Assembly: GCA_020832235.1 (NCBI GenBank)
Contig: JAFIEZ010000008.1
Span: 186,001 to 250,000, forward strand
Reading direction: 5' to 3'
DNA: 64,000 bases
From: Bacteroidota bacterium
Lineage (GTDB): Bacteria; Bacteroidota; Rhodothermia; Balneolales; HLUCCA01
Both the position numbers and the translations under genes were made by a program. Shown piece by piece: positions 1 to 10,223 of the stretch (positions within the stretch are counted from its first letter, which is position 1; each line of letters begins with the position of its first letter). Below the pieces are notes generated by a model. The model worked only from the letters and a program-made list of their open reading frames with translations. It ran no database searches and was not told the origin of the DNA.

Positions 1-2088
1 CGGCGTTTTCTGTTACGGGCCTTTGGCAATGACCAGGGGCGCGGACTGCTGCGCGATCCGCTTGCTCAGCACCTGGTTGCACATCTATCGTTCGACACAC
101 AGGGCTATCACGCCGCGGTGGTGTACATTAACGGCGAGTATTGGGGTATGAAGAACATCCGCGACCGGTATACCCGCCATTTTTTAGAGCGTGTTCACGG
201 GGTGAACCCGGATCATGTGAGCATTTTGGAAATTGATGCTGAAGTTAAAGACGGCACCAACGAGCACTATCTGGAAATGCGTGATTATGCCGTTACCATG
301 GATCTTTCTGTCGACGAACACTTCGAATGGATGGCCTCCCGAATGGATATGCAAAATTTTATTGAATATGTGGCTTCGCAGATTGTTTTAGCCAATAACG
401 ATTGGCCGCATAATAATATCGACTTCTGGAGATACGATGGTGAAACTGCAGACGGCGTTCGAGATGGTCGGTGGCGCTGGCTAATGTTCGATATTGATCG
501 GTCGTTCGGATTGGGTTCAAGTGTAAATACCAACATGTTAAACTGGTTGATGGCTGAGCGAAATCATAACGGCGATGCGTGGCCCAATCTGCTTTTTCGA
601 AACCTTATTGAAAATGAAGGCTTTCGAAATGACCTGATTAACACGGTGATGGATTTGCTGAACACCACCTTTCAACCGGAATATGTTATATCGAAACTGG
701 ATAGCCTGGCCGCCATTATAGAGCCGGAGGTTCCTCGTCACATTCAGCGCTGGCAGCGACCAACCAGCACGGTTTCCTGGTACAATACCCTTTTTGCCAT
801 GCGGAATTATGCAGAACAGCGTCCGTCCAGAGTAACAGGTCATTTAAGCGGCCGTTTCGATACTGGTGACACCGCCGTTCTTAACCTCTACGCAGATGCT
901 TCTTACGGAGGGTATATTCTGCTTAATTACATGCCCGTCTATGACGGCAGACCGGGTATTTCAGCCTCGAATGGCTGGTGGAGCGGACAATATTTTGAAC
1001 AGATACCCGTGCGCTTACAGGCTCAGCCTATGCCGGGATATCGCTTCGAACATTGGGTGATTTCTGATTCAACATCAAACAATACCACGGTGCGTATCGA
1101 ACCTGAGCTTCAGTTTGAGGTACGTTCTGGAACGAAAGTACAAGCTGTTTTTGCAGAATCTGATGACGTTCCGACAGAGAGCCTTCCGGTAATTCTCGCC
1201 GAGGAGCCATATGTAATGAATTATTGGCCCGAACAGGTTGATAGTCTGGATGCAGATGAAGCGTTATTCTTCGTGTATATGAACCAAACCGATCCCCTCA
1301 TAACTGCTGAAATCTCGGGCATTACCTCGGGAGATTTCAATCTGGATAGCCGAACCAGAGTTGTAAGCCTCGGAGAAGACGGCTTCGCGTTTATTAATAC
1401 CAGTAATCTGGAGGGAAATCCAGGCTATCCCGGGACCAGGCTCGGCGGGGCAATTTTGCCGGTAGATACGCGTGGCAAGAACAGTGTAGCCATCGACTGG
1501 ATCGCAGGAACTGTATATTCGAATTCGCGCATATATAATCTCAGGCTTCAGTATAGAATCGGCACAGATAGCGTATTTCAAGATGTGTTGGATGATCAGG
1601 GGAACCCTGTTGAATATGAAAGGAACGACCAGGACGGACATCGGGAGGTTATGCCTACGGCCTATCTGCCTCAAGAGGCTTTAAATCAGCCTTATGTTGA
1701 GCTGTTCTGGCGTTATTATCACACAGGTGAGCGCATCAGCGAAGAAAGTGGTCAGCGCAGTAAGCTGGCAATACATGCCATGCAGATACACTCCGGAACC
1801 ACTTCTGTTCCAAATGAGGAGCTTCCATCCAGTATTAGCCTGCAGGCATTTCCCAATCCATTTAACAGTCAGACAACCATAGAAATTATCTCGGAACATG
1901 CACAGGATATCCATCTGCAGGTGTTTGATCTCATGGGGCGCAGGGTAAATACGCTCTTTAATGGAAGTATGCAACCTGGGATGCGCTCTTTCACGTGGGA
2001 CGCTTCTTCTGCTGCCAGCGGAATGTATGTAATTGTTGCGGAATCTTCTGAAGAAATTGTTCAGACCAGAGTTACGCTGATAAAATAA
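1..2088 (+). CDS. CotH-like secreted kinase-family protein with T9SS sorting tail (5' partial)
   Basis: The reading frame is open from the first base of the window, so the true start lies upstream. The first ~39 codons and the following INGEYWG segment match the conserved CotH core, in which a secreted protein-kinase-like fold recognises the polypeptide. The FDIDRSFG motif at about 39+123 residues corresponds to the family's metal-binding aspartate motif. A middle region of beta-rich, non-conserved sequence follows. The last ~80 residues begin with FPNPFN and end in TRVTLIK, a typical type-A T9SS C-terminal sorting domain, so the protein is probably exported across the outer membrane and surface-attached. 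It converges with the serine hydrolase gene and overlaps it by 17 bp. Kinase activity and substrate are inferred from family only. Confidence 0.85.
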   Translation, partial: RRFLLRAFGNDQGRGLLRDPLAQHLVAHLSFDTQGYHAAVVYINGEYWGMKNIRDRYTRHFLERVHGVNPDHVSILEIDAEVKDGTNEHYLEMRDYAVTMDLSVDEHFEWMASRMDMQNFIEYVASQIVLANNDWPHNNIDFWRYDGETADGVRDGRWRWLMFDIDRSFGLGSSVNTNMLNWLMAERNHNGDAWPNLLFRNLIENEGFRNDLINTVMDLLNTTFQPEYVISKLDSLAAIIEPEVPRHIQRWQRPTSTVSWYNTLFAMRNYAEQRPSRVTGHLSGRFDTGDTAVLNLYADASYGGYILLNYMPVYDGRPGISASNGWWSGQYFEQIPVRLQAQPMPGYRFEHWVISDSTSNNTTVRIEPELQFEVRSGTKVQAVFAESDDVPTESLPVILAEEPYVMNYWPEQVDSLDADEALFFVYMNQTDPLITAEISGITSGDFNLDSRTRVVSLGEDGFAFINTSNLEGNPGYPGTRLGGAILPVDTRGKNSVAIDWIAGTVYSNSRIYNLRLQYRIGTDSVFQDVLDDQGNPVEYERNDQDGHREVMPTAYLPQEALNQPYVELFWRYYHTGERISEESGQRSKLAIHAMQIHSGTTSVPNEELPSSISLQAFPNPFNSQTTIEIISEHAQDIHLQVFDLMGRRVNTLFNGSMQPGMRSFTWDASSAASGMYVIVAESSEEIVQTRVTLIK

Positions 2089-2896
2089 TACGTCGTGTTG
2101 CTTCCGCAATGGCGAGCAATCCCTCATTTTCTATGGTCATATTTGGTGTGGTTAGTCCGAACATGAAAATACCCAACAGCCACATCCGCCCGTCTGGTGC
2201 ACTTATCATTGCGGCTTCTCCCCGGGTAGACGTTATTCGTCCCGTTTTGCCGGCATATGTCCAGCCCGGAGGTACGGCCCGTGCAACGCCTACTAGGTCT
2301 TGCTGCAAACCGAGCATGTGTTTAATGCGCTCTGTTGCGTGTTCACCAGGTAGCGTAAATGTGCCACGCAGGGTTTCAGGTGCATAAATTATCTGCATCA
2401 TTCGCATCATATCCGCAGCCGTAGTTACACCAAATCCAAATGCACGCGACGCTTCGGTATCCGGATGAAAAACCTTTCTATATAACCGTGTATGCGTACA
2501 TCCAAATGTATTGATCAGGTCATTAACGGGTTCAATACCTGTTTTATCCAATACAAGATTTGTAGCGGTATTATCGGAGACGGCCGTCATGAGGTAAGCC
2601 GCATCGTGCAGTGTTACACAACGAGGTGCCAGCATGTGCCTCAATACGCCCATGCCGGGCACTTTATCTTCTTCATGTAAGGTGATGTCATCGTCCCATT
2701 TTAAGCTTCCTGCTTCAACCATCGTCGCTGCTTTCATCAAAATCGGCAATTTAATGGTACTAGCCGTTGAAACCTGCGTATCAGCACGATACATCCACGT
2801 TTTTCCAGAAGTTATTTCGATAGCTGCAACATGAAGATTCCCTTCGTATGCCGACTCTATTTCTTGAAAGTATTGCATAGTTGCGTGTTTTATCAA
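2072..2896 (-). CDS. Class A beta-lactamase-like serine hydrolase
   Basis: A 274-residue penicillin-binding/serine beta-lactamase fold protein. The acyl-serine motif STIK (S46-K49), the SDN motif (107-109) and the KTG motif (217-219, YAGKTG) are all in the right order and spacing for class A enzymes. The omega-loop ExxLN motif that carries the deacylating glutamate is not recognisable; the equivalent stretch reads near VFHPDTEAS. There is no signal peptide, which is unusual for a true beta-lactamase. It may therefore be a peptidase or amidase of this fold, or a weak lactamase. An alternative start lies 6 codons downstream at 2878. It lies downstream of, and on the same strand as, the efflux operon, separated by 67 bp. 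Confidence 0.75.
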   Translation of the reverse strand: MIKHATMQYFQEIESAYEGNLHVAAIEITSGKTWMYRADTQVSTASTIKLPILMKAATMVEAGSLKWDDDITLHEEDKVPGMGVLRHMLAPRCVTLHDAAYLMTAVSDNTATNLVLDKTGIEPVNDLINTFGCTHTRLYRKVFHPDTEASRAFGFGVTTAADMMRMMQIIYAPETLRGTFTLPGEHATERIKHMLGLQQDLVGVARAVPPGWTYAGKTGRITSTRGEAAMISAPDGRMWLLGIFMFGLTTPNMTIENEGLLAIAEATRRIILSA

Positions 2897-2963
2897 CGGT
2901 ATGAAGATGCTGCCGGGTTAGCATATGGAACGAGGTTTGGAAAAAGACCAGACATCCGGATGT

Positions 2964-5900
2964 TTACTCGCGGATGTAGTCTTCGTCGATTTCTTTATCT
3001 GCGCTTCCATTGAGCAGCGCCATACGATCGGTTAATGAATCGAAGGCGGAAAACATAACCGGTACCACAATCAAGGTCAGAAACGTCGCAAACGACAAAC
3101 CGCTTATAATGGCCACACCCATCGGGCCCCAGAATGCCGTACTGTCCGACCCTATCTGAAATCCGGGATCTGCATAAAGCAGCAGCCCTACGAAATCAAT
3201 GTTGATACCAAATGTAAGGGGTACCAGGCCAAGAATGGTTGTAGAAGCGGTAAGAATTACCGGCCGCAGACGGGTTGACCCTGCCTGTATAATGGCTTCT
3301 TTGCGCTCCATACCCTGATCCAGTAACTGTTTGAGATAATCAACCAGTACGATATTGTTTACCGTCACAATTCCCGCAAGTGAGATCACACCAATAAAGG
3401 TCATCAATCCAAAAGGCGTCTGAGTGAGTATCAGACCCAATATTACTCCAATCAGACTCAATCCTACCACAATCATGATAATGAGCGGGGCTACCAGAGA
3501 GTTGAACTTGATGAGCATCACAAAGAAGATCAGCGCAAAACTTACCAGCAGTGCTGTAGTCAAGAAGGAGAAAGAGGCCTCGAAGTCTTCATTTTCACCG
3601 GTGTATCTCACGGTATATCCTACGGGTATGTTCTCCATATAGTCTGCAAGAAACGCCTGCGTAACGGCCAGAACTTCCGGACCGTTAAATCCGGGAGCGG
3701 CTTCACCCTGTATGATAGCGGTCCGCTGCAGGTTCAAGCGCGTAATTGATCCAAGCCCGCGTGTTTCTTCAAAACTGGCTACTGAAGACAACGGTATCTG
3801 TTGTCCACGAGAGAAAATCGTCAGGTTGTCAAGGCTCTCAAGCCCTCTGCGATCTTCTTCACGTAATCTCACCGTGATATCATATTCATCCTCTCCATCA
3901 CGAAATTTACTGGCTTCCAGACCATTCATAGCAATACGCACCGTCTGGGCAATGTCTGCTATGCTAAGTCCGAACTGTCCGGCACGGTCGGTATCTACCC
4001 GAATGGCATATTCGGGAACCCCTCCGCTCACGTTATCTTTTACATCCACCAGTCCCGGAATGCTGCCATCGCGTGAAGCCTCATCCAGCTTTTCTCGAAT
4101 TTCCTGCGAAATTTGTCGGATGATCTCAAAATCTTCGCCGGTTACCTCAATATTTACCGGAGATCCGGTAGGCGGACCTTCCTGCTGCACTTCAACAAGA
4201 ATAGAGATATCGGGAATGTCAACCATGTATTCACGCAAACGATTCAACGTAACCGTGCTGGGTTCTTCCCGGTCGCCGTAATCGACCAGATTCAGACGGA
4301 TGCGTGATTTTTCAGCACGAGGCTGTCCGCCGCCAAAAATGTCACCTCCGGCAACGCCCACATTAATCACAATGTTTTCGACGTTGGCTTTTGAGGCAGG
4401 ATGTTCTTCCAGCATAAGATCAATACGGCGTTGCACCTGGCGCGCAACATCATCAGAAGCCTGAACATTCATCCCGATCGGACCTTCAATATTGATGATG
4501 ATAGCTGATGGATCGGTTTGGGGGAAGAACTGAACGCCTGTTGGAGCATACGCAAAGGCCGCAAAAATACTGATCAGAAGTCCTAATACTCCGTTTAGCA
4601 GTAATGCTCGGTTGTCGGTTAAAATCAGTGGCTTCTGTATGTTCAGAAGCTGTCCAATTCCGCCAAAAACAATCAAAACTACTGGCAATCCCAGTAATAC
4701 ACCCATTGTCTGCGATTCCATACCGCCGTTGGCAAGGAAAGCCGTTGCAATGATGATACCCACAGCTGCAAGCAAGACTACACCGGTTAACAGCACGGCT
4801 CTTGACCCGCGAAGCAAGGCCTCTCCACTGTGAATAAATACGCCTAAGACGCCAATTCCGAGCAGTATGCCTCCCAAAACCTGTGGAATGTAGGCCGCCA
4901 GAGGGGCGATAGGATTTATCAGAGCGTAAATCAGCATGAGCACGGCGCCAAGGGTAAGGCTTACCAGAGAAGTCATATTGCGAAACCATGCACCTTTGAC
5001 GGTGTAATCACGCTCCAGCATTGTACTCAGCAAAATCTGGTAGCGGTCTATAACAGCAGGAACAAAATGGTTTGTGAATCGGTACGATAGCGGTTTAACC
5101 ACAAATTTAAACGATGTAACAAAAAACAGAGCGATTCCAACCAGTACCAGGAAGGTTATCCAGTTGGCCGCCAGTATGACCAGGGCACCAAATCCAATCA
5201 GACTGTATTTAACAACTTTAGAAAAAGTTGTTCCCCTGGCCCGGATATCTTTGTCGATTTTCACGAAAATAACCGTGAGTGTAGGATAGAGCACCAAAGC
5301 CACAAATAAAGAGCTCAACAGCACAATGATAAGCGTTCGTGGCAGGTAGCTCATAAACTGTCCGATAATTCCCGGCCAGAAGGTCAATGGGAAGAAAGCC
5401 GCAACCAATGTTGTAGTGGCTGCCAGCAATGCCCCTCCCACTTCAGTAGCTCCCTTAATGGCTGCATCAAACCTGCCAAGTCCTGCCTCCCGATACCGGA
5501 AAATATTCTCCACAATTACCACCGCATTGTCTACGAGCAGTCCCAGTGCAATAATTAACGAGAAAAGAATTACGAAGTTGACCGTGAAACCACCCAGGTT
5601 CAGAACGAGGAATCCCACGAAAATGGATATGGGTACAGCAGCGCCTACAAGCAATGCATTTCGGATTCCCAGGAAGAAAACCAGTACCAATACCACGAAG
5701 AGCATTCCGCTGATGATACTGTTTTCCAGATCAGCAATGAGGTCGCGTACATTCTGACTCTCGTCACCGGTTACAATAACCTGGGTACCTGCCGGGAAGT
5801 TGAATTCGTCAAGCGTGTCGAAAATATCGCGTGCGGTATCCAGAATGTTACTGCCGGGACGGCGTTTTACCTGTAAACTGACTACCTGCAGTTCTTCTAC

Positions 5901-6794
5901 CTCACTAACGGAAAAGCGTTGTACATTTCCATCGCGATCTTCAGCGAGATAGGCTTTAAGGCGGGAAAAACTATCACGTTCCTTGAAATCATACACAATT
6001 TCGGCCACATCCCGCATATACACTACCCCGGGTGATGGCTCTCCCTCGCGCGGTTCAGGACTCGAAACCACAATATTTTCCAGCTCGGCCGGATCGGAAA
6101 TCTCACCGCTTACGCGCAGAAGATAACTGAACCGGTCTACGTCCACTGTTCCGCCGGGAATGGTCAGGTTCTGATTCTGAATAGCCCCCACAAGCTGACC
6201 CAAGGCCAGATTATAGCTGGTGAGCGCGGTAAGATCCACATTAACCTGCACTTCGCGTTCAATACCCCCAATAACGTCAACCTCTCGGATGCCCAGAAGG
6301 GCCTCCAGGTCGTCTTGCAGCCGTTCAGCGACCCGGGTTAAGTTCACCAGCGAATAATCTGCAGCCAGATTAATGGTCATAATCGGGAAATCATCAATAC
6401 TGGCTTCAATAATGATAGGATCTTCCGCATCTGGAGGGAGGTCTGATTTGGCCAGGTCAACCCGTTCGCGCAGATTCTGACTAGCTTCACTATTCGGAAC
6501 CGATAGCTCGAACTCCACAACAACAATGCTTACACTTTCCTGCGTAGTTGAACGGATTTCCTTTACTCCGTTAATGCCCTGAAGCTGGCGCTCGAGTGGC
6601 TGGGTGATGAGCGACTCCATATCGGCCGGTCCAATACCGGGATATAAGGTCGTAATGAAAAAGAAGGGCACATCGATAGACGGGGCCGACTCTTTCGGAA
6701 TACTGACATATGAGCCGATACCTGCCACAATCAAAATGAGTGTAAGCATCAGAACGGCTGTTCTGTTTTTTAATGTAAATCGGGTAAAATTCAT
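2964..6794 (-). CDS. RND-family efflux permease with enlarged central membrane region
   Basis: Inner-membrane proton-driven efflux pump subunit of the AcrB/MexB superfamily. It starts with the typical TM1 followed by a SIPKESAPSIDVP segment and a long periplasmic porter loop (about 35-355). TM2-TM6 run from about 358 to 510, including LLVDNAVV where AcrB has its Asp pair. A second periplasmic loop (about 755-1075) and TM8-TM12 follow. TM10 reads VTVNN where AcrB has its lysine. At 1276 residues it is about 200 longer than usual: residues ~512-725 between the two halves hold several extra hydrophobic segments. It is the last gene of a tetR-tolC-MFP-RND operon, 31 bp after the adaptor gene. The substrate cannot be read from sequence. 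Confidence 0.9.
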   Translation of the reverse strand: MNFTRFTLKNRTAVLMLTLILIVAGIGSYVSIPKESAPSIDVPFFFITTLYPGIGPADMESLITQPLERQLQGINGVKEIRSTTQESVSIVVVEFELSVPNSEASQNLRERVDLAKSDLPPDAEDPIIIEASIDDFPIMTINLAADYSLVNLTRVAERLQDDLEALLGIREVDVIGGIEREVQVNVDLTALTSYNLALGQLVGAIQNQNLTIPGGTVDVDRFSYLLRVSGEISDPAELENIVVSSPEPREGEPSPGVVYMRDVAEIVYDFKERDSFSRLKAYLAEDRDGNVQRFSVSEVEELQVVSLQVKRRPGSNILDTARDIFDTLDEFNFPAGTQVIVTGDESQNVRDLIADLENSIISGMLFVVLVLVFFLGIRNALLVGAAVPISIFVGFLVLNLGGFTVNFVILFSLIIALGLLVDNAVVIVENIFRYREAGLGRFDAAIKGATEVGGALLAATTTLVAAFFPLTFWPGIIGQFMSYLPRTLIIVLLSSLFVALVLYPTLTVIFVKIDKDIRARGTTFSKVVKYSLIGFGALVILAANWITFLVLVGIALFFVTSFKFVVKPLSYRFTNHFVPAVIDRYQILLSTMLERDYTVKGAWFRNMTSLVSLTLGAVLMLIYALINPIAPLAAYIPQVLGGILLGIGVLGVFIHSGEALLRGSRAVLLTGVVLLAAVGIIIATAFLANGGMESQTMGVLLGLPVVLIVFGGIGQLLNIQKPLILTDNRALLLNGVLGLLISIFAAFAYAPTGVQFFPQTDPSAIIINIEGPIGMNVQASDDVARQVQRRIDLMLEEHPASKANVENIVINVGVAGGDIFGGGQPRAEKSRIRLNLVDYGDREEPSTVTLNRLREYMVDIPDISILVEVQQEGPPTGSPVNIEVTGEDFEIIRQISQEIREKLDEASRDGSIPGLVDVKDNVSGGVPEYAIRVDTDRAGQFGLSIADIAQTVRIAMNGLEASKFRDGEDEYDITVRLREEDRRGLESLDNLTIFSRGQQIPLSSVASFEETRGLGSITRLNLQRTAIIQGEAAPGFNGPEVLAVTQAFLADYMENIPVGYTVRYTGENEDFEASFSFLTTALLVSFALIFFVMLIKFNSLVAPLIIMIVVGLSLIGVILGLILTQTPFGLMTFIGVISLAGIVTVNNIVLVDYLKQLLDQGMERKEAIIQAGSTRLRPVILTASTTILGLVPLTFGINIDFVGLLLYADPGFQIGSDSTAFWGPMGVAIISGLSFATFLTLIVVPVMFSAFDSLTDRMALLNGSADKEIDEDYIRE

Positions 6795-6825
6795 GCCTGT
6801 GGCTGTTTAAAACTGATGGTTACCG

Positions 6826-7917
6826 TTATTGGGCGATAATGGCAGGCAGGGTGCCTGTAATGTTGAGGCGGTCTCCTTCACCCACGGCGGTGAGGCCAGA
6901 CACAATAAGCTCATCGCCTTCATCCAGGCCAGATGCTATGATTACGAAATCACCCGATGCCAGGCTGATATCAATACGGCGTGTGGCAGCGCGTTCAACG
7001 CCATTTTCTCGTTGCACCACAAACACGCTGTTTCCTTCTTCATTGCGAATAACAGCGGTTCGGGGAATCACAATCTGGTTTTCAAACTGTTGCCTTAATA
7101 CATGCATGTCGGCTACCATGAGCGGTTTAATGCTGCCGGTAGGATTGTCTAAAATCACTTCTATGGGAAACGTCCTGCTGTCGGGGTTTACCATGTTTCC
7201 GGCAAAGCGAACGGATGCAGACTGCACAGGGATGTCGTAGTTGCGGAAATGAATATGAACAGGCGTACCCTGGCGGATGAGTCCTGCAAAACGCTCGGGC
7301 ACTCCACCTGTAACCTTCACTTTTCCGGTATTTACAAGGCGCAATGCCGGCATTCCGGGTGAAGCGAACTGACCTACCGAAGTAAAGCGTTCTTCGATAC
7401 GACCGCTGAAAGGAGCCCGCAATTCAGCGTCGTTCAATTGTTTTTCAATAGCGGCCAACTGCGCCCGGGCCTGATCACGTTGCGATTTGCTTTGCAGGTA
7501 CTGCACGGTAGAAATTACGGAATCCGCAAAAAGCGCCGCCTGTCGTTGGTATACATCCTCCGCCAGGGCAAACCCCGACTGAGCAGCATCAAAGTTAGCT
7601 TTCAAAAGACGATCATCAATACGCATGATGATATCGCCCCGATTAACCTGAGTACCACGCTCTGCAATAAACTGTACCTGTCCCGGTGTTTCTACGGCTA
7701 TCATGGCATCGTCATGAGCCGTTACATTGCCATTTATGCGGATGCGGTCGTTGAATGAGCCTCTTTCAAGAGACATTACTTCAACGGCAACCACACGCTC
7801 ACGAGCATTCGTGTCGTTTTCAGTAGCGCTGTCTTGTTCGGTATCATTGCCGCAAGCTGCAGTTAGTAAAAGAACGGCGAATACGGGGATTATTCTGGAA
7901 TAAAAAATAGATTTCAT
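6826..7917 (-). CDS. Efflux RND periplasmic adaptor (membrane fusion lipoprotein)
   Basis: A 363-residue HlyD/AcrA-type adaptor that links the RND permease to the TolC-like channel. The N-terminus is a lipoprotein signal with lipobox TAAC (Cys22), so it is probably lipid-anchored on the periplasmic side. The order is a split lipoyl-like domain (DDAMIAVETPGQVQFI, and AELRAPFSGRIEERF after the hairpin), a coiled-coil hairpin around residues 100-165, a beta-barrel domain and a C-terminal membrane-proximal domain ending with GLTAVGEGDRLNI. It lies between the tolC gene (23 bp gap) and the permease gene (31 bp gap), so co-transcription is likely. Confidence 0.9.
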   Translation of the reverse strand: MKSIFYSRIIPVFAVLLLTAACGNDTEQDSATENDTNARERVVAVEVMSLERGSFNDRIRINGNVTAHDDAMIAVETPGQVQFIAERGTQVNRGDIIMRIDDRLLKANFDAAQSGFALAEDVYQRQAALFADSVISTVQYLQSKSQRDQARAQLAAIEKQLNDAELRAPFSGRIEERFTSVGQFASPGMPALRLVNTGKVKVTGGVPERFAGLIRQGTPVHIHFRNYDIPVQSASVRFAGNMVNPDSRTFPIEVILDNPTGSIKPLMVADMHVLRQQFENQIVIPRTAVIRNEEGNSVFVVQRENGVERAATRRIDISLASGDFVIIASGLDEGDELIVSGLTAVGEGDRLNITGTLPAIIAQ

Positions 7918-7940
7918 AATGTGTTGAGAGCTGTAAGTAA

Positions 7941-9536
7941 TCAGTCGTTAAGTTCAATGTGTACGATGCGGTTTCCCATGGCTGTATCCAGTTCCCCACG
8001 GGCGATAAGATAATCGTGTAGTGCAGTAAGGTAATTCAGCCTGCTTTGGTCCAGCATGGTAGCGGCCTGACGTTCCTCAAGACGGGTACCGACCCCTTCG
8101 CGATACCGCATGCGAGCCTCCTCGTAGTTGAGTTCAGCCAATTCAATATTCCGTTGCTGACTTTGAATGCGTTTCCAGGCCGCCTCCACATTGCGCAAGG
8201 CCGCATCTACCTCCAGGTAAATAGACTCTCGCAGCACCAGTGCATCCAGCTCGGCGCGTTTGATTTCAATATTTACCTGATTCATTCGGGCTTTGCGGGC
8301 AAAACCATCAAAAATATTCCACTGCATCCGAAGACCGACAGAAAAGGCTGCATTCCAATAGGAGGTATCGAAGAAACCTCTGGTTTCGCTTGAAAACTGA
8401 AACGGGTCGTTCTCGTCGGTGATGGTGCGGTCGCGGTTGTCGGGAACATTACCCAGGTATGCGTAGTCGGCAAAGGCACTGAGTACAGGGAAATAGGATG
8501 ATCGCACAAGATTACGCTCTTCTTGTCGAAGGCGGATGTTGCTGTCAACCAGCTGTACGTCAGGACGAAGTCTTCTGGCGATATTAAATGCATCATCCAG
8601 ACCGCCGGTATCAGGCAGATTCAGGTTATACGACTCGAACCGGTCGCTGAGTTTGAGTTGGTGGGTCACCGGTATTCCTAATAAAATATTCAGGCTCCGT
8701 GTTGCCAGGGCGGCACCGTTCTGGGCCGCAATAAGATTGGTTTCCAGATTAACCACCTCAACAGCAATGCTGTTACGGTCGAAACGTGCCGCAAGCCCTT
8801 GCTCTACCAGAGCCCGAACATCTCGCTCGGTATCGCGAAGTTGCTGCAGTGCCGTTTCAATCAGGTTAACCTGCTCCTGAGCAAGCAATGCATTCAGATA
8901 AGCCGTGCGTACCTGCTGCACCATGGTCTGGGTTTCACGCTCCAGCTGCTGGCGTACGATGTTACGAAAGTGCTCAGCGCCGCGGATAGCTGCAAACGCC
9001 GCTCCGTTGTAGATGGCCTGGGTAGCACTGATGCCCAGTACAAACTGGTTTTCAATTGCAAATGGATTGCTGCCGGTTTGCTGAACAATGCCTGCGTTTT
9101 CGAGTCCCTGATTACGCTGGTCGAGGTAATCTTGAAACGATAGTGTAGGATTGCCGTCAACCCGTTGCTGTTCGTTATAGAATAACCAGTCGATAGCACC
9201 AAACGAGGTGAACAAGTCGGCGGCATCGCTCCCAGCGAACGGATTTGGCGTTCGCACGTTGCGGGTGTACGAAACCGCTCCGCCAATCTGGGGGTACACG
9301 GCGCTTCTTGCCTGACGAATTTGCTCGTTGGCTTCATCCACATTGAATGCAGCACGTTGAAGAAAGTAACTGTTTACCAGGGCTATTTCTATGGCTTCGT
9401 TAAGAGATACATAGAGTGTATCGTACGATGTCTGCGTTTGGGCTATCAATGTACTGTAAGACATTAATCCGCAAATAAGAGCTAAATACATCGTACGTAC
9501 AATGCGGCCTGACCGCATTACCGGAATCTTCATCAT
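7941..9536 (-). CDS. TolC-family outer-membrane efflux channel (efflux operon copy)
   Basis: A 531-residue outer-membrane channel protein. A signal peptide covers roughly residues 1-33, with a hydrophobic core near LALICGLM, and is followed by the classic first helix of the family (LNEAIEIALVNSY). Two OEP-type repeats rich in long heptad helices follow, with alternating beta segments (SFPVLSAFADYAY-like and MQWNIFDGFARK). The length is slightly above the usual 420-500. It is the second gene of the tetR-tolC-MFP-RND operon, 51 bp downstream of tetR. Its presence alongside the adaptor and permease makes a complete tripartite pump. Confidence 0.9.
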   Translation of the reverse strand: MMKIPVMRSGRIVRTMYLALICGLMSYSTLIAQTQTSYDTLYVSLNEAIEIALVNSYFLQRAAFNVDEANEQIRQARSAVYPQIGGAVSYTRNVRTPNPFAGSDAADLFTSFGAIDWLFYNEQQRVDGNPTLSFQDYLDQRNQGLENAGIVQQTGSNPFAIENQFVLGISATQAIYNGAAFAAIRGAEHFRNIVRQQLERETQTMVQQVRTAYLNALLAQEQVNLIETALQQLRDTERDVRALVEQGLAARFDRNSIAVEVVNLETNLIAAQNGAALATRSLNILLGIPVTHQLKLSDRFESYNLNLPDTGGLDDAFNIARRLRPDVQLVDSNIRLRQEERNLVRSSYFPVLSAFADYAYLGNVPDNRDRTITDENDPFQFSSETRGFFDTSYWNAAFSVGLRMQWNIFDGFARKARMNQVNIEIKRAELDALVLRESIYLEVDAALRNVEAAWKRIQSQQRNIELAELNYEEARMRYREGVGTRLEERQAATMLDQSRLNYLTALHDYLIARGELDTAMGNRIVHIELND

Positions 9537-9587
9537 GATAATTTAAGGGTAATAGATTTTTGGGGGAATAATTTCAGTCTGTAATGG

Positions 9588-10223
9588 CTAGGGTGATTTT
9601 TTCAAGTAAGAATCGGTGATATCCCACAAGATATGCTCAATCTTTTGACGAACAGCCTGCAGATCGGTTTCAGGTAATCCGTAAATACTTCCATCAAGCT
9701 TAAGATTCTGCATTACATGAACTTGATTTACCATGTGATCATACATCCCGGCAATGGTAAAAATAAAAAGAGGAACATCGACATCCCGAAAAAGTCCGAT
9801 AGCTCTGCCATCGTTGATACAGGCTTGTATCAACTCTTGTATTTCTTTGAAAATGTCGGCTATCGATTCGTGCAGATCGGGCCGCATTGATATTCCAAGC
9901 TCACGCTGTGCAATGACGATAGGGTCTGGGTGACCAAAAGCGTAATTCATGTAGGTTGAAAAAAGTTTGCGTAAACGATCATCAGGAGGTAGTGTGGCAT
10001 CGTACTCTTTGCGTACCAACGCCAATGCTTCCTGACCGTACCGCGCGATGATGTCTTTCAGCAGGTTTTCCTTCGAACCGAAATAGTAAGCAATCATAGC
10101 TACGTTCACCCCAGCCTGTTCAGCAATTTCCCGGGTTGAGGTAGAATCGTATCCATTCTGAGCAAATAACCGCTCAGCAGTATCGAGTATAGCTGTTTTT
10201 TTGTCTGAAGTCTGTTCTTTCAT
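9588..10223 (-). CDS. TetR/AcrR-family transcriptional regulator of the efflux operon
   Basis: A 211-residue one-component repressor. The N-terminal helix-turn-helix (about 10-55) carries the family pattern TREIAEQAGVN followed by IAYYFGSKENLL. The variable C-terminal domain would bind an unknown inducer. It is the promoter-proximal gene of the efflux operon, a common autoregulatory arrangement, and a palindromic operator candidate lies about 100 bp upstream. Repression of the operon is inferred from this layout. Confidence 0.9.
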   Translation of the reverse strand: MKEQTSDKKTAILDTAERLFAQNGYDSTSTREIAEQAGVNVAMIAYYFGSKENLLKDIIARYGQEALALVRKEYDATLPPDDRLRKLFSTYMNYAFGHPDPIVIAQRELGISMRPDLHESIADIFKEIQELIQACINDGRAIGLFRDVDVPLFIFTIAGMYDHMVNQVHVMQNLKLDGSIYGLPETDLQAVRQKIEHILWDITDSYLKKSP

